Positions 44,961-52,940 of a stretch of 64,000 nt of DNA are shown here, one piece after another; within the stretch, counting starts at the first letter, position 1; each line of letters opens with the position of its first letter. This DNA comes from Deltaproteobacteria bacterium HGW-Deltaproteobacteria-15. Its GTDB lineage: Bacteria; Desulfobacterota; DSM-4660; Desulfatiglandales; HGW-15. Under the pieces are notes generated by a model. That model was not told the origin of the DNA and did not search any database. It saw only the letters and a program-made list of their open reading frames with translations. Made by a program: the position numbers and the translations under genes. The stretch spans positions 1-64,000 of the forward strand of contig PHBH01000023.1 in assembly GCA_002840535.1 (NCBI GenBank), given 5' to 3'.

Positions 44961-46124
44961 ATGCATATAGAAAAAATTGATGACTTCAATCACCTCTCCA
45001 GCTATTCCGACTCGTGGAATAAACTGGCGTTTGATGCTCCCCAAAAACTTCCGACCTTATCGTACGCCTGGGTGGCATCCTTTTATGAACATATGCTTCT
45101 CCCGGGGGAATCCTGGCTCTGCCTGATGGCAATGGAAGGCGAGGAACTGGTTGGGGTCCTCCCTGTCGTGATATCTCCTCATCGCGTATTCGGGCTGAAA
45201 CGACCAAATATAATGGCGCCCCACAACTCACATACCTTCTCTGTTGATTTCTTGGCCGCCGGAGGGATCGAACATCAGGTACTGCCCGCCCTCTTGGACT
45301 CGCTCCTTCAACTGCAGCCGAATGCCTTTGGGTTTTTTCTGGATAGACTGACCGAGAATTCACCCACGCTCTCTGTTTTGAAAAGCGAATTGAAGCATGC
45401 CACCATTGTAAAGGAGTTTAACGGGTTCGGATCTTACCTGAAGATCGCCGGCAGTTTCGAAGATTATCGAAACCGGCTGGATCGCAAATTTACGAAAAAT
45501 TTGACCAGGCGCAGAAAAAAGCTCTCGTGTTCGACCGAGATTTGCACCGAAAATCTCTCCGGACCCGATGCGAACAAAAACCACCTCGCGCGGTTCATGA
45601 AATTGGAGTCGTCTGGCTGGAAAGGGAGGTCAGGAACAGCGATTGAGCTGTCACCGCCTCTTGTTTCGTTCTATTCTACGCTGATCTCGCGGCTAAGCCG
45701 GTTAGGCTGGCTGGAATGGCACTTCCTGAGTACTGGCGACAGAACCGTGGCCGGAAGTCTCGCCGTCAAGATGGACCGAACTCTTGTTGGTCTAAAAATC
45801 GGATACGACGAGGAATTCTCCACCTATTCACCGGGCCATCTGCTCATTGAGCAGCTCATAGAGCGGGCCTTTCGGGAGCAGGACATCGATGAGATCAATG
45901 CGGTTACCGATATGGCCTGGAATGCCGTTTGGGGTATGGATAAAAGGCCTCACTTCAACTTGTGCATATACCCCAATCATCCCCTATCCTTCATTTTTGG
46001 GGCCATGAGGCATCGCGGAAAGCTCGGCCTGAAGCGACTTCCGGCGGTGCCGTCGATAGTTCGCAACCTCCGAAGCCTGCAAGATAAGCAGCTGCTCAAA
46101 TCCTGGCGAAGACCTCAGGCGTGA
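44961..46124 (+). CDS. BioF2/CelD-type GNAT acyltransferase
   Basis: A 387-residue single-domain relative of the protein at 38499. The GNAT_6 pattern is visible: YSDSWNKLAFDAPQKLPTLS, YAWVASFYEHML; KFTKNLTRRRKKL; LESSGWKGRSGTA; and the acetyl-CoA region VGLKIGYDEEFSTYSPGHLL, IEQLIERAF. CelD homologues support cellulose and other EPS production. Its distance from the main operon (after two leftward genes) suggests its own promoter, which I could not identify. Confidence 0.82.
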   Translation: MHIEKIDDFNHLSSYSDSWNKLAFDAPQKLPTLSYAWVASFYEHMLLPGESWLCLMAMEGEELVGVLPVVISPHRVFGLKRPNIMAPHNSHTFSVDFLAAGGIEHQVLPALLDSLLQLQPNAFGFFLDRLTENSPTLSVLKSELKHATIVKEFNGFGSYLKIAGSFEDYRNRLDRKFTKNLTRRRKKLSCSTEICTENLSGPDANKNHLARFMKLESSGWKGRSGTAIELSPPLVSFYSTLISRLSRLGWLEWHFLSTGDRTVAGSLAVKMDRTLVGLKIGYDEEFSTYSPGHLLIEQLIERAFREQDIDEINAVTDMAWNAVWGMDKRPHFNLCIYPNHPLSFIFGAMRHRGKLGLKRLPAVPSIVRNLRSLQDKQLLKSWRRPQA

Positions 46125-46318
46125 ACCTTGTGAAAGGCAATGGCCAGCCCTCTCATCTCGCTCACTGTTTAACCGAATCTGAGAATAGGCTCAGGGCTAA
46201 AATGCATTGCACGTTTACCCCTGCTCCAATGATCTCTTAGCGAGATTCCATCTATTACATTAAAAGCGCCAGGTCGCTTGATCTCTGTTGGGAGGTGGTC
46301 GATTGTAAGATTTTGGAC

Positions 46319-46346
46319 TTGACATCCAAGGCTGGAAGCAATAATT
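46319..46346 (+). promoter_or_regulatory. Candidate promoter before the FN3/BACON gene
   Basis: A perfect -35 TTGACA (46319-46324) is followed after 15 bases by AATAAT (46340-46345), or after 16 by ATAATT. The spacer contains a small palindrome TCCA-AGGC-TGGA. The leader to the ATG at 46474 would be about 120 bases. The rest of the 46125-46473 gap shows nothing else. Confidence 0.45.
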
Positions 46347-46473
46347 AAGCTCCCGCTGTCCAACTGATCCTGCTCCTGATACTGAGATTCTCTCTTCTCT
46401 GCCTTCCTGTCCTTGCTTTCGCATTCTCCGGAAATCGCCTTCGGACAGACATTCTCAGCTAGGAGTCGATCCC

Positions 46474-47289
46474 ATGACATTCTTCAAGCGTCCTTTTGTG
46501 TTTGCAGGTCTCTGCATCTCTGCTCTTGCAATGATTTTCCTGTCTTTTCAAACCTCGAGCGCAGCCGATGTGACTCTCCAATGGAATGCGAGCAGCGATG
46601 CGAGGGCGGCCGGCTACAAGCTATATTACGGAACCCAGAGCCGAACTTATCCGAATTCGGTTGATGTAGGGAAGTCCACGATCTATACCGTCACTGGGCT
46701 GCAGGCGGGAGTCACCTATTATTTTGCGGTCACCGCATACGACGCCTCCCGTTTGGAAAGCGGCTTCTCCAACGAGGTGAGCAGGACGATTACCGCCTCC
46801 TGTACCTCTTCCATTTCCCCTACCAGCCGGTCTTTCTCCAGTTCGGGCGGTAGCACAACGGTGAGCGTCACGGCCCCGCAAGCGTGCGCGTGGAGCTCGT
46901 CGAGCGGGGTCCCATGGGTAACCATAAAGTCGCCCTATAGCGGGGTCGGCAATGGAACCGTGGAACTGTCTGTGGCGGCAAACACCGGGGGCTCCAGGGC
47001 TGGGGGGATAACCATAGCCGATAAGACCTTCACGGTATATCAGGATGCAGTTCCTTCCCTCTCCACCTACACGATCAACGCCTCGGCAGAAAGTGGCGGC
47101 ACCATTTCTCCCTCCGGAACCGTGTCGGTGAAAGCTGGCGCTTCCCAGACCTTCACCATCCGACCCAACAGAAGATACCGCATTTCGTCCGTCACCGTGG
47201 ACGGAAGAAGGGTTGGCGCAGTTTCGACCTACACCTTCACCAATGTGAACGATCGCCATACGATCAGGGCGACGTTCAGGCGCAGGTGA
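46474..47289 (+). CDS. Secreted FN3 / BACON / beta-repeat protein
   Basis: A 271-residue secreted protein. After a signal peptide (ALAMIFLSFQTSSAADV) come a fibronectin type III domain at residues 33-108 (VTLQWNASSDARAAGYKLYY, TVTGLQAGVTYYFAVTAYD) and a BACON-like domain at 113-193 (ISPTSRSFSSSGGSTTVSVT, GVPWVTIKS, FTVYQD). A C-terminal module at 196-271 (YTINASAESGGTISPSGTVS, YTFTNVNDRHTIRATF) resembles the beta repeats of large surface proteins. These are carbohydrate or adhesion modules without catalytic residues, so it may bind the EPS. AGGAG precedes the ATG. Confidence 0.85.
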   Translation: MTFFKRPFVFAGLCISALAMIFLSFQTSSAADVTLQWNASSDARAAGYKLYYGTQSRTYPNSVDVGKSTIYTVTGLQAGVTYYFAVTAYDASRLESGFSNEVSRTITASCTSSISPTSRSFSSSGGSTTVSVTAPQACAWSSSSGVPWVTIKSPYSGVGNGTVELSVAANTGGSRAGGITIADKTFTVYQDAVPSLSTYTINASAESGGTISPSGTVSVKAGASQTFTIRPNRRYRISSVTVDGRRVGAVSTYTFTNVNDRHTIRATFRRR

Positions 47290-47347
47290 TCATTTTCCTG
47301 ATGACCTGAACGGTTTCCCCGTTTTCTTCTGGTTAACCATCAGGATT

Positions 47348-47386
47348 GAAGCGCTTTGCAGCAGGCTGCAAGGCGCTTCTAGCTTT
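47348..47386 (+). terminator. Strong hairpin, terminator-like
   Basis: A 14-pair stem (GAAGCGCTTTGCAG with CTGCAAGGCGCTTC, CAGG loop, 47348-47379) is followed by TAGCTTTT. It is 59 bases after the FN3/BACON gene and directly adjoins dispersed repeat copy B, so it may be part of that repeat unit and still act as a terminator. Confidence 0.55.
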
Positions 47387-47533
47387 TGAACCGAAACAGC
47401 GAGCGCATTCTCCTCGCTTTGCTCGGAGTCCCACCCCTTCGGGGCGGTGCCCATTTTCTCCCCGCTTTGCTCGGAGTCCCACCCCTTCGAGGCGGTGCCC
47501 ATTTTCCCCGCAGCTCGCTGCAGGGAGCTTCAA
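47387..47533. repeat. Dispersed intergenic repeat, copy B, with internal 48-bp duplication
   Basis: This is the reverse-strand copy of the block at 25214-25346. A 48-base unit (beginning tcctcgctttgctcggagtc) is present twice in tandem, at 47411-47458 and 47459-47506, with three visible differences; copy A has only one. The end carries a hairpin (ccccgcagc / gctgcaggg). Confidence 0.8.
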
Positions 47534-47640
47534 TCTGTGGAATCTGCGGATGAAAGGTGTTTTGCCGCTCTTTCCAGTTTCTCTGATTTTTTGGACCAGG
47601 CAAACCACACAGACTCCAACAAACTGAAATACGGTTCCAC
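47532..47640. repeat. Dispersed simple repeat, left copy
   Basis: AATCTGTGGAATCTGCGGAT at 47532 and the following gattttttgg/ccaggcaaac words recur at 48318-48338 and after it, on the other side of the PEBP gene. The remaining 47641-47759 shows only a ribosome site. Confidence 0.55.
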
Positions 47641-47759
47641 CGGCGGCATTTCCGCTCTTTTCTCGATTCCCATTCCTATGATCAATGACTATAATCGAAG
47701 CCTGCGGAAGGGACCCAACAGGACTTTTTCGAGTTCCATTGCAATCTAAGGAGGACCGT

Positions 47760-48230
47760 ATGATGAAATTGTCATCTCCCAGCTTTCAAAACCATGGAGA
47801 GATCCCCGGGAAACACACGTGCGAAGGCGACGATGTCTCCCCTGCTTTGGCATGGTCCGATGCTCCGGAGGGGACAAAGAGCTTTGCATTGATCGTCGAC
47901 GATCCCGATGCTCCGGACCCAGCCAATCCGAGAATGACCTGGGTCCATTGGATTCTCTACAACATCCCGGCAAACACAGGTTCTCTGCCTGAAGCTGTCA
48001 GGGAGAAGGATCTTCCAAAGGGAACGTTGCAGGGCCTGAACGATTGGAACAGGACCGGTTATGGCGGCCCTTGCCCTCCGATCGGGAAGCATCGCTATTT
48101 TCATAAGCTTTACGCATTGGACACTGCTCTTTCCGACCTCAAACAACCGACCAAGGCAAAACTTGAAAAGGCCATGGAAGGGCATGTCCTTTTGAAAGCG
48201 GAATTGATTGGGGTATACCAGAAGAAATGA
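47760..48230 (+). CDS. YbhB/YbcL family Raf kinase inhibitor-like (PEBP) protein
   Basis: A 156-residue PEBP-fold protein: SSPSFQNHGEIPGKHTCEGD, DVSPALAWSDAPEGTKSFAL, IVDDPDAPDP, WVHWILYNIP, GYGGPCPPIGKHRYFHKLYA. The conserved Asp-Pro-Asp-Ala-Pro and Gly-Pro-Pro-x-x-x-x-His pocket residues are present. Bacterial members are cytoplasmic, bind small anionic ligands and have no settled function. The start at 47760 has AAGGAGG five bases upstream (47763 is an alternative). Related repeat sequences flank it on both sides. Confidence 0.92.
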   Translation: MMKLSSPSFQNHGEIPGKHTCEGDDVSPALAWSDAPEGTKSFALIVDDPDAPDPANPRMTWVHWILYNIPANTGSLPEAVREKDLPKGTLQGLNDWNRTGYGGPCPPIGKHRYFHKLYALDTALSDLKQPTKAKLEKAMEGHVLLKAELIGVYQKK

Positions 48231-48236
48231 GAAAAC

Positions 48237-48408
48237 GTTTTGTCTTGTTTCTCGAGTTTTTTTGGTTTCTTTGGTTGGAGACAAACGGACAAACCAAACA
48301 GACATCTGAATCTGTGAAATCTGTGTAATCTGTGGATGGTTCTCTGGTTTTTTAGTCTCTTTGGTTTGAACCAAAAAACCAGATAAACCAAACAAACCGG
48401 ACAAACCT
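48237..48408. repeat. Dispersed simple repeat, right copy, with hairpin
   Basis: The spacer between the PEBP gene and pckA is filled with short related words (ttggtttctttggttgg, ggacaaaccaaac, aaatctgtgtaatctgtgga). A hairpin CTGGTTTTTT/AAAAAACCAG spans 48344-48382 with an inner GGTTTGAACC. It may stop transcription from both convergent genes, but its main identity is a dispersed repeat. Confidence 0.6.
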
Positions 48409-48409
48409 C

Positions 48410-50020
48410 TTATACGCGAGGTCCGGCCGCTTCCACATCTTTCGTCGACGGGTCCCGGAACTGCTCGAAGTTCTCGTGAAACATCGCAGCCAGCTTTTTT
48501 GCCTGCGCATCATAGTCGGATTGAGAAGACCATGTCCTGCTGGGTTCCAGGATGTCGGCGGGCACTCCCGGGCACTCCCTGGGCACATCGAACCCGAAGA
48601 CAGGATCGGGTCTCATTGCGACCTTTTCGAGAGAGCCGCTGAGGGCCGCGTTCAGAAGAGCCCGCGTGAATTCGATCTTCATGCGGGAGCCCGTTCCGTA
48701 TGCGCCTCCGGTCCACCCCGTGTTCACTAGCCAGCAAGCGGCCCTGTGTTCCCTGATTTTTCTCGCCAGAAGTTGCGCATAGACCGAGGGATGCCGGACC
48801 ATGAACGGCGCACCGAAGCAGGCGCTGAAGGTGGCGGCGGGTTCTTTTACACCCTTCTCCGTCCCTGCCACTTTGGCAGTGTACCCGCTGATGAAGTGGT
48901 ACATTGCCTGATCCTCAGTCAGCCTGGCGATGGGGGGGAGGATTCCGAAGGCATCTGCCGTAAGCATGATGATGTTGCGCGGGTGGCCCGCCATGCCGGA
49001 GCGCACGATGTTCGGCAGGTGAGTCAGAGGATAGGAAGCTCTCGTGTTCTCGGTGAAGGACGCATCGTTGAGGTCGACCCGCCTTGTAGCCGTATTTATG
49101 GCCACATTCTCGAGGACCGTTCCGAAGCGTCGGGTGCACTCGTATATCTCCGGTTCCGACGTCTGTGAGAGCTGGATCACCTTGGCATAGCAGCCCCCCT
49201 CGAAGTTGAATATCCCCTTATCCGACCACCCGTGTTCGTCATCCCCGATCAGGAGTCTGTTCGGATCGGCAGAGAGGGTGGTCTTGCCGGTTCCCGAGAG
49301 CCCGAAGAAAACCGCTACGTTGCTCGGGTCGTCCTTGCTCACATTTGCCGAACAGTGCATTGACAGGACATCCTGAGCCGGGAGGAGGAAATTGAGTCCG
49401 GTAAAGATCGATTTTTTGATCTCCCCCGCATAAGCAGAGCCCCCGATCAGCACCAGTTTCCTGCTGAGGTGAAGTGCAACGAAAGTTCCGCTCCTGGTCC
49501 GATCGTCTTCCGGGTCCGCGTTAAAACTGGGACAATGGATAACGGTGAAATCCGGCACAAAGGATCTGATCGCGCTGCGTTCCCTGGGGACTTGTATAAA
49601 CATGTTATGCGCGAAAAGGTTATGCCATGCAGACTCGGTTACGACCCGCACGTTCTCACGGTAGTTCTCATCCGCCCCCGCGTAGCAGTCTTTAACGAAC
49701 ACCGTCTTGCCTCGAAGATAGGCCGCCATGCGTCTGTGAAGCGCATCGAACCTCTCTTCCGGGTATTTCAGGTTCACCTTCCCCCACCAGATTTCACCGG
49801 TCGTTTTCGGCTCGTCCACCACGTACTTGTCCTTGGCCGCGCGCCCGGTGTGCTGACCCGTGGAGACCACCAAAGGCCCCAAGTGGGCGACCTGGGCCTC
49901 GTAGCGGCGTATGGCGTGCTCATAGAGTTCCGGGGTGGACCTGTTCCAGTAAACCTGCCCAAGATGATGCAAACCTACATGGTCCAATTGATGATCCGGC
50001 ACCAGGTCGCGCGTTTCCAT
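48410..50020 (-). CDS. pckA: Phosphoenolpyruvate carboxykinase (ATP)
   Basis: A 536-residue ATP-dependent PEPCK, converting oxaloacetate and ATP to PEP and CO2 for gluconeogenesis. It has the P-loop GLSGTGKTTLSADPNRLLIG, the metal-binding DDEHGW, FNFEGGCYAK, the substrate segments STGQHTGRAAKDK and GGSAYAGEIKKS, and the C-terminal NTGWTGGAYGTGSRMKI. All are intact and length is normal. It may supply PEP for nucleotide-sugar synthesis from organic acids. Its ribosome site is GAGG about six bases before the ATG. Confidence 0.97.
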   Translation of the reverse strand: METRDLVPDHQLDHVGLHHLGQVYWNRSTPELYEHAIRRYEAQVAHLGPLVVSTGQHTGRAAKDKYVVDEPKTTGEIWWGKVNLKYPEERFDALHRRMAAYLRGKTVFVKDCYAGADENYRENVRVVTESAWHNLFAHNMFIQVPRERSAIRSFVPDFTVIHCPSFNADPEDDRTRSGTFVALHLSRKLVLIGGSAYAGEIKKSIFTGLNFLLPAQDVLSMHCSANVSKDDPSNVAVFFGLSGTGKTTLSADPNRLLIGDDEHGWSDKGIFNFEGGCYAKVIQLSQTSEPEIYECTRRFGTVLENVAINTATRRVDLNDASFTENTRASYPLTHLPNIVRSGMAGHPRNIIMLTADAFGILPPIARLTEDQAMYHFISGYTAKVAGTEKGVKEPAATFSACFGAPFMVRHPSVYAQLLARKIREHRAACWLVNTGWTGGAYGTGSRMKIEFTRALLNAALSGSLEKVAMRPDPVFGFDVPRECPGVPADILEPSRTWSSQSDYDAQAKKLAAMFHENFEQFRDPSTKDVEAAGPRV

Positions 50021-50219
50021 GATAACCTCCTCTGCTCGTCAGTTTCTTCAGCGCCCTTCTCTTGATCCGAAAAGTACCCTAAAACCGACTTGGAATTCAA
50101 TCGGATTCAGGGGTGCCGATGGTATCGGTTTTAAAGCATGCCCTTACAAGGATATCAGGGATGAGCAAATGACTGGATAAGCATCACGCAGTATTCGCAG
50201 GCGAAAGGAGTAGCAAGAT

Positions 50220-51395
50220 CTACCTTCCCGCAGGCGCCAGAGCACTTGTCTTCGTGGGCGGAAGAGCGAGCGTCAGCGCGGTGCACAGGAAGGGCAGGCA
50301 CGCCATCACCCAGAAGGCCGCGGCGAGCCCATGGTTATCGGCGACCCAGCCGAGAGCCGGCATCACTACTCCCCCGAAGGAAAAGCCGAGTCCAAGCGTG
50401 ATTCCCGATGCCAGCCCAACCCGGGTGGGCAGATAACTCTGCCCGAGAACTACCAGTGGAGAAGTCGGGGTGGAGAGCGCCAGACCCACCGGGATCAACA
50501 GGGGGAGCGCCAGTCCGGCGCTGTCGACACCGGCAAGAAGCGGGAACATGATCATCTGGAAAACGAATCCGACGAGCGCAACCTTTCGGTAGCCGTATCG
50601 ATCGCCCATTCTGCCGCCCAGGAGGTTTCCCCCGATGCTTGCCGCCATAAGGATCGTCAAAGCCGTGCCTCCGGCCGCTTCAGACTTGTGAAGCACGTGT
50701 ATCCAGAAAAGTGGAAGAAATGTGGCCAAACCGTGGAAGAGGATGGAACGGGTAAGCAGTACAAAGGAAAGGAGGGAAAAAGGGATCCAGGCATCTTCTC
50801 CGGTCCTGGCGGGAAGATCCGTGCGTGGGCGGGCCTGGACCTGACCCACTCCGGAGTATGAAGGAAGGCTGTAGATCACGACCCCGGCCATGAGAGCGGT
50901 CGGGACCACGAGAAGCATGCTCCCTCTCAGTCCCAGGAGGAGCATGGCCGCCGTGCCAAGGAGCGGCCCGATCGCGAATCCCATCTGGCCGCCAACTGCG
51001 AAAAAACTCATGGCAGTGGCCTTCCTGCCTTCGGCCAGATAATGGATGAGCCGGGCCCCCTCCGGGTGAAATGCCGCCACACCGATTCCGCTTAGTGCAA
51101 CCAGAACCACTCCGAGTGTGAAACTCGGCACCACGCCGATCAGGGAAATGCCGACCCCTGCGCAAAGCATTGCAGCGGGGATCAGCCAGGGCCTCGGGTG
51201 CCGGTCTGCCAGATAGCCGAAACACGGCTGAGCGATAATGGAGATGATGTTGGCTGCAAAGACGACCGTTGCCGCAGCAGCATAGTTGAGGTGGTGTTCT
51301 GCAATCAGGAATGGGAGAAGAACCGGGATTGCGCCCTGATTGATATCTGTCGCTGTGTGGGCCAGGACCAGCCGCCCTATGGATTTCATTTTCAT
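50220..51395 (-). CDS. MFS transporter, fosmidomycin-resistance (Fsr) type
   Basis: A 391-residue major facilitator protein with 12 predicted helices. The N-terminus AHTATDINQGAIPVLLPFLI and CFGYLADRHPRPWLIPAAML carry the family loop 2-3 motif (GYLADRHPR), and GGRMGDRYGYRKV is its counterpart after helix 8. The sequence resembles Fsr-type exporters. Substrate unknown; drug efflux is only a family label. The ATG at 51395 (or 51389) is chosen because the open frame upstream has no membrane-protein character; its ribosome site is weak. A nine-base inverted repeat (TAAAACCGA / TCGGTTTTA, 50080-50133) lies beyond its 3' end, between it and pckA. Confidence 0.88.
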   Translation of the reverse strand: MKMKSIGRLVLAHTATDINQGAIPVLLPFLIAEHHLNYAAAATVVFAANIISIIAQPCFGYLADRHPRPWLIPAAMLCAGVGISLIGVVPSFTLGVVLVALSGIGVAAFHPEGARLIHYLAEGRKATAMSFFAVGGQMGFAIGPLLGTAAMLLLGLRGSMLLVVPTALMAGVVIYSLPSYSGVGQVQARPRTDLPARTGEDAWIPFSLLSFVLLTRSILFHGLATFLPLFWIHVLHKSEAAGGTALTILMAASIGGNLLGGRMGDRYGYRKVALVGFVFQMIMFPLLAGVDSAGLALPLLIPVGLALSTPTSPLVVLGQSYLPTRVGLASGITLGLGFSFGGVVMPALGWVADNHGLAAAFWVMACLPFLCTALTLALPPTKTSALAPAGR

Positions 51396-51487
51396 GGGCT
51401 CGGGATGATAATCGGCATTATGCCTGGGTGTCAACGTGGATTGTCCCGCCGAAGCCTGGTATCTTCTAATCATCCCTTAATCTTCTC

Positions 51488-52087
51488 TCATGAACCCGCC
51501 ACGTAATACCCGTATTCTCTGGCATTGACATTGTGCCGCTTTTCCCATCCGATTGTGGAATGCGGTGTGGGCCCGTAGTCATGCCCGGGCCATACGACTG
51601 TCTCATCCGGCAGTTCCATGAGTCGCCTGATGGACGCACCCAGTGTGGGCCGGTGGCCGCCCGGCAAGTCCGTGCGCCCGCTGTCGCCGACAAAGAGCGT
51701 GTCGCCGGTGAACAAATGTCCATCGGCATAGAGGCAAACCCCTCCTCGTGAATGCCCCGGTGTATGGAATACCGTGAAAGTAATCTCCCCCACCTGGAAA
51801 GGCTTCTCATCCACCAGGGGGATATCGACATCCGGGCCGGAGTCCAGTTGGTGCCGCACAATGGAAGCACCGGTCAGCGACTTCAATCGATCATTGCCGA
51901 TTGTGTGGTCCCAGTGGCCGTGGGTGTTGAAGATGTACTTGATATGAAGAGTTTGCTTGCGAGCCTCTTCATAGATGCGATCCACTTCACCGCCCGGGTC
52001 GATGACCACCGCCTCCCTGGTAGATTCACAACCAAGGACATAGGCGAACACATCCATTTCGCCGACTCGCAGTTGTTTTACGATCAT
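51488..52087 (-). CDS. Metallo-beta-lactamase-fold hydrolase (glyoxalase II-like)
   Basis: A 199-residue MBL-fold hydrolase. Metal ligands: FNTHGHWDHTIG (HxHxDH), the His in FHTPGHSRGGVCLY, the Asp in LFTGDTLFVGDSGRTDLPGG and the last His in VWPGHDYGPTPHSTIG. This matches the GloB-like/YcbL subgroup that cleaves thioesters such as S-lactoylglutathione or related adducts. GGAGG lies five bases before the ATG. It is 92 bases upstream of the MFS gene on the same strand, so the two may be co-transcribed. Confidence 0.92.
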   Translation of the reverse strand: MIVKQLRVGEMDVFAYVLGCESTREAVVIDPGGEVDRIYEEARKQTLHIKYIFNTHGHWDHTIGNDRLKSLTGASIVRHQLDSGPDVDIPLVDEKPFQVGEITFTVFHTPGHSRGGVCLYADGHLFTGDTLFVGDSGRTDLPGGHRPTLGASIRRLMELPDETVVWPGHDYGPTPHSTIGWEKRHNVNAREYGYYVAGS

Positions 52088-52212
52088 GCCAACCTCCAGC
52101 AACATGAACAGACATAGGATAAAAGAGTATACTTGCGTTTCGAGACCACCGTCAATAACTCCATGGTGCGTTCACCTTCTGCTCTGCAGGAACGTGCATT
52201 CAGTTCCAAATG

Positions 52213-52250
52213 AAAAAGGAGGCGTCCAGTGGCCTGAGCACCTCCTTTCA
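52213..52250 (-). terminator. Rho-independent terminator of the repeat-protein gene
   Basis: Read on the minus strand, a ten-pair stem AAAGGAGGTG/CGCCTCCTTT (one G-T pair) with a 14-base loop ends in a run of five T. It is 20 bases after the stop of the gene at 52271 and is the clearest terminator in the window. Confidence 0.8.
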
Positions 52251-52270
52251 TCTTCATTTTTGTTATCGAC

Positions 52271-52693
52271 TTATCGACCGGAACCTCCTGAGGTGGACCC
52301 GCCAGTGCCGGATTCTTGCCCGGACCCCGACATGCCGGAGCCGTACCTGGGCGAAGCCCCGGGCTGTTCTGAGGAGCCGCCGTACGTCTGAGTTTCCGAG
52401 CCCTTTTCCTGGTCGGGCATACTCGACTGCCTTCCCGTTCCGTAACTAGGTGAAGCCCCGGGTTGCCCTGAGGAACCGCCGTAAGTCTGGGTCCCCGAGC
52501 CCTGGTCGGGCATACGCGACTTCCCTCCCGGTCCGTACTTCAGTGAAGCCCCGGGTTGGTCTGAGGAACCGCCGTACGTCTGGGTCCCCGAACCCTGGTC
52601 GGGAGAACTCGACTGCCCTTCGCCGGTTTGCTGCGCAAAGGCGACGGTGGCTGCCAGAAAAAGAAACAGTATCGTAAATAGGATCTTCTTCAT
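52271..52693 (-). CDS. Secreted Gly/Ser/Gln-rich tandem-repeat protein
   Basis: A 140-residue secreted protein. After a signal peptide (ILFTILFLFLAATVAFAQQ) it consists of three repeats of about 31-33 residues with the core TQTYGGSSxQPGASxxYGxG and a degenerate Gly/Ser tail. In DNA the units start near 52352, 52451 and 52544 on the plus strand, so periods are 99 and 93 bases; one unit has a two-residue insertion (EKGSE). I know no function; the low-complexity Tyr/Gly/Gln composition suggests a disordered or self-associating extracellular peptide. The ATG at 52693 has GGGAG seven bases upstream, while 52699 is too close. It has its own strong terminator. Confidence 0.75.
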   Translation of the reverse strand: MKKILFTILFLFLAATVAFAQQTGEGQSSSPDQGSGTQTYGGSSDQPGASLKYGPGGKSRMPDQGSGTQTYGGSSGQPGASPSYGTGRQSSMPDQEKGSETQTYGGSSEQPGASPRYGSGMSGSGQESGTGGSTSGGSGR

Positions 52694-52940
52694 CTTCATA
52701 CTCCCTTCATCTTGACTTTAAAGTTGATGGATTAACCCGTTTCCTGCATGTGCAACGCGAGCATGCCCCTGGGCGTGCCATTAAGGCCATTGAACCAGAG
52801 GGCTTCAAATATCGGAATCGGGCTAGATTGGTATTTGCACGGGGCGCGCGGGCTTATTGCTAGAGGGAATTCGAGGGAGACTTTCTTGCTGGACTCCAGA
52901 GGAAATGTGGGAAAGCAGTTTTTTTAAAGTAAAGGACCGC

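Noticed and set aside
46621..47259. 212-codon minus-strand frame opposite the FN3/BACON gene
   Set aside because: The plus-strand product has a signal peptide and three recognisable beta domains; the antisense frame has none.
52352..52620. Regularly spaced repeats considered as a CRISPR array
   Set aside because: Periods are 93 and 99 bases, multiples of three, and the repeats encode protein within one frame with a signal peptide.
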